Source: an uncultured Prevotellaceae bacterium (GTDB taxonomy: Bacteria > Bacteroidota > Bacteroidia > Bacteroidales > Bacteroidaceae). From it: 64,000 bases of DNA. Below the pieces are notes generated by a model, which was given only the letters and a program-made list of their open reading frames with translations, did no database searches and was not told the origin of the DNA. This document shows positions 61,949 to 64,000 of this stretch, piece by piece; the first letter of the stretch is position 1, and every line of letters starts with the position of its first letter. Location of the stretch: NCBI GenBank assembly GCA_902781315.1, contig CACZIT010000002.1:124001-188000 (forward strand). The letters are read 5' to 3'. The translations under genes and the position numbers were made by a program.

Positions 61949-64000
61949 TTAATTGTGGATGATCAGAGCCGACTGAGGATCGACGACAACCTTGTTGCCA
62001 TGCACTTCGCCTAGGCCACTCTCGTCGATCTTTCCGTCGCAGCAGACAACGGTGTATCGGCCGTCGGGGATGGCGACAGTCTTGGCCTCGCGGTTGGCAT
62101 TGAGGATGACGATGATGTTCTTCCACTCATCGCTTCCGGCATGATCCTTCAGCATGAAGCCCACGAGACATGGAGCCACGCCACCCGTCAGGCCCTCTCC
62201 TCCTTGGGAGGGGTCGGGCGAGGTGATGAATTCCAGATGCTTGCGCACCAGCTCGGCCTTGCCCAGACGGAAGGCGGGATGGTTCTTGCGCAGTTGGATG
62301 AGGTCCTTATAATACTCGAACACCTGCGGATAGCGCTTGAGGTTCTGCCAGTCGAGATGGTTCACGGAGTCGGGCGACTCGAACGAATTGTGCACGCCCT
62401 TCTTGTCGCGCAGCATCTCTTCACCCGAGAGCATGAACGGTACGCCCTGCGACGTGAAGACGGCCGTCTGAGCCAACAGGTCGAGGCGGATGATCTCGTC
62501 GGTGGCGATGCCGGGCAACTCGGTCTTCAGTCTGTCGACCAGGCACATGTCGTCGTGGCACGAGACGTAGGAAATCATCTGCGTCGGCTCGTTGGCCCAG
62601 GGTGCCTTCGAGTAGTTCACCTTCGCCATGTCGACCTGCGGGTGGGCGATGGCACCGACGATGCCGAACTTCAGACTCTCTTCCTCACCTGCGATGCCAG
62701 CGAGGAAGGCACCCTTCGTGTCGTCGGAGAACGGACCACGCAGGGCATCACGAATCTCGTCGCTGAAGGCGGCGATGCCATGCAGCTGGCCGACGTTGGC
62801 TTTCATGGCGAGCTTCTCCTGCGGATAGGCACACTGTCCGGCGCTCCAGCCCTCGCCATAGATGAATATGGTGGGGTCGATCTTGTTCACTTCGTCGCGA
62901 ATGAGGTTCATCGTCTCAATGTCGTGAACGCCCATCAGGTCGAAGCGGAAGCCGTCGATGTGGTACTCGTTAATCCAGTACTTCACGCTTTCCAGCATGA
63001 AGCGCCGCATCATCGGACGCTCCGAGGCCGTTTCGTTGCCGCAGCCAGAGCCGTTACTATAGGTCCCGCAATCTTCATTAAAGAATTTTCGGCCCATCAT
63101 CACCTTCTTCACGCTACCTGCCGGATGCTCCCCCTGTTCAGTTTTGCGATAATAGTAATCGGGGAAAGTTCTTTGGAAATTACTGTGAACGATGTCGTAA
63201 GTATGGTTGTAGACCACGTCGAGGATAACGCGGATACCTGCCTTGTGGAGGGCCTGCACCATCTGCTTGAACTCACGGATGCGGCAGACGGGGTCATAGG
63301 GATTGGTGCTGTACGAACCTTCGGGCACGTTGTAGTTCACAGGGTCGTATCCCCAATTGTACTTGTTGTCCTTCAGGCGCATCTCGTTCACTGAACCAAA
63401 GTCGTAACTGGGCAGTATGTGAACGGCATTCACGCCCAAAGATTTCAAATGGTTGATGGCTTTGGGTTCTGTCAACGCCAGGAACTTTCCCTTGTTTTTA
63501 AGTCCAGATGAACGATCGATAGAGAAATCGCGGTGGTGCATCTCGTAGATGACGAGGTCAGCAGGCGATTTCACTTCGGGCCGCTTGTCCTGAGCCCAGC
63601 CCTCGGGGTTGGTTTCTTTCATGTCGAGAATCACGCCACACTTGCCATTCACACCGACAGCCTTGGCAAAAACACCAGGGGTTTCGCCATAGAAAGTGCC
63701 ATATTTTAAAGGAACAGGTATGCAGCCCATGCCCCAACGTTTGTGGTCAGCCACATTGAACGTGTAGTATTTCCCTTTGAGGTCGCCTTTCACTACAACT
63801 TTCCAAACATGGTCCTTGCCATATTTCATCTTGTATGATTTCTCCAAATCACCAGAACTAATCACTCTATCGGAACCGTCATCGGGGTTTATTACAACAT
63901 TCGGTCCGATGTCTTGGTCATAGATGGTAACGATAACGTACTTCATGTCTTTCGGAGCGAAAAGCTTGAAGGTGGTCTTCTCTGGCGTATAGGTTACTTC
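61949..64000 (-). CDS. pulA: Type I pullulanase (GH13), N-terminus beyond window
   Basis: A debranching enzyme cleaving alpha-1,6 links of pullulan and amylopectin. The pullulanase signature YNWGYDPVNYNVPEGSYS is present, with VILDVVYNHTYD, GFRFDLMGVHD (nucleophile Asp), FIYGEGWSAGQ (acid Glu) and SYVSCHDDMCL. The frame stays open upstream of the ATG at 63946 to the window edge, with sequence EVTYTPEKTTFKLFAPKD typical of a CBM48-like N-terminal domain, so the true start is outside. No signal peptide can be judged. A family A arm (62187-62221) is read in frame as PDPSQGGEGLTGG before the C-terminal domain. Confidence 0.93.
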   Translation of the reverse strand, partial: EVTYTPEKTTFKLFAPKDMKYVIVTIYDQDIGPNVVINPDDGSDRVISSGDLEKSYKMKYGKDHVWKVVVKGDLKGKYYTFNVADHKRWGMGCIPVPLKYGTFYGETPGVFAKAVGVNGKCGVILDMKETNPEGWAQDKRPEVKSPADLVIYEMHHRDFSIDRSSGLKNKGKFLALTEPKAINHLKSLGVNAVHILPSYDFGSVNEMRLKDNKYNWGYDPVNYNVPEGSYSTNPYDPVCRIREFKQMVQALHKAGIRVILDVVYNHTYDIVHSNFQRTFPDYYYRKTEQGEHPAGSVKKVMMGRKFFNEDCGTYSNGSGCGNETASERPMMRRFMLESVKYWINEYHIDGFRFDLMGVHDIETMNLIRDEVNKIDPTIFIYGEGWSAGQCAYPQEKLAMKANVGQLHGIAAFSDEIRDALRGPFSDDTKGAFLAGIAGEEESLKFGIVGAIAHPQVDMAKVNYSKAPWANEPTQMISYVSCHDDMCLVDRLKTELPGIATDEIIRLDLLAQTAVFTSQGVPFMLSGEEMLRDKKGVHNSFESPDSVNHLDWQNLKRYPQVFEYYKDLIQLRKNHPAFRLGKAELVRKHLEFITSPDPSQGGEGLTGGVAPCLVGFMLKDHAGSDEWKNIIVILNANREAKTVAIPDGRYTVVCCDGKIDESGLGEVHGNKVVVDPQSALIIHN
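62187..62221 (-). repeat. Family A arm in frame within pulA
   Basis: Plus strand CAGGCCCTCTCCTCCTTGGG then AGGGGTCGGGCGAGG; on the coding strand it encodes SPDPSQGGEGLTG near the C-terminal beta domain. Confidence 0.8.

Overview
The window looks like a chromosomal segment of a Bacteroidales bacterium, most likely Prevotellaceae. Supporting signs: promoters of the Bacteroidetes type (TTTG, 19-20 nt, TAnnTTTG) before many genes; a type IX secretion accessory protein (PorZ) and secreted proteins with type-IX-like C-terminal tails; DUF6029, DUF4254, DUF3108 and YitT proteins; a eukaryote-type isocitrate dehydrogenase; and Sus-like GH13 enzymes. I found no rRNA, tRNA, CRISPR array, phage or complete insertion sequence. 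Both end genes are cut by the window edges.

Layout. 0-7 kb: a truncated subtilase, ychF, lgt and two secreted proteins. 7-14 kb (minus strand): a secretory operon of thioredoxin-like, DUF6029, Omp28-type lipoprotein and small secreted protein genes, ending in mutS. 14.7-22.8 kb: leuS, yitT-like, rdgB, porZ and a membrane glycosyltransferase. 22.8-23.3 kb: an AT-rich convergent gap with DnaA-box-like sites. 23.3-29 kb (minus): a CDP-glycerol transferase-like gene, DUF3108, an Ig-like lipoprotein and a GH3 enzyme. 29.4-32.5 kb: acpP-fabF-rnc. 32.7-43.4 kb: an envelope region (DUF4254, GT9, YejM-like sulfatase, GT10 fucosyltransferase, LpxL-like acyltransferase, LTA-synthase-like sulfatase, MsbA-like exporter, PfkB kinase). 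45.8-54.9 kb: a citrate module, citD-citE-citF-citX-citC/citG fusion-acn-icd. 55-59.7 kb: an SF1 helicase and Lrp-family regulator diverging from metY, then an ABC ATPase. 59.8-64 kb: alpha-glucan enzymes (GH13 lipoprotein, pullulanase).

The most striking property is a dense population of short repeats that lie inside open reading frames as readily as between genes. Family A (GC-rich double palindrome, about 110-120 bp when complete) is inserted as an exactly 111-bp, 37-codon in-frame cassette in both leuS and the SF1 helicase, encoding recognisably the same peptide in the same frame. Single arms of it form part of the signal peptides of three exported proteins and the N-termini of Lgt and CitX. 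Family B (YTGCGACNNNGTCGCAR) occurs at least ten times, mostly within genes and in three reading frames. Families C and D (TTACCTTG arrays with an embedded ~45-nt unit) build the hydrophobic cores of two more signal peptides and several C-termini. Family E (AACTCTC/GAGTTTA) sits at gene ends. This resembles the protein-coding palindromic elements known from Rickettsia, but in a Bacteroidetes and with apparent recruitment into export signals.

The citrate module has no citrate synthase or citrate transporter beside it. Citrate lyase next to aconitase and isocitrate dehydrogenase suggests either citrate use or, more speculatively, acetate-driven citrate formation feeding 2-oxoglutarate synthesis.
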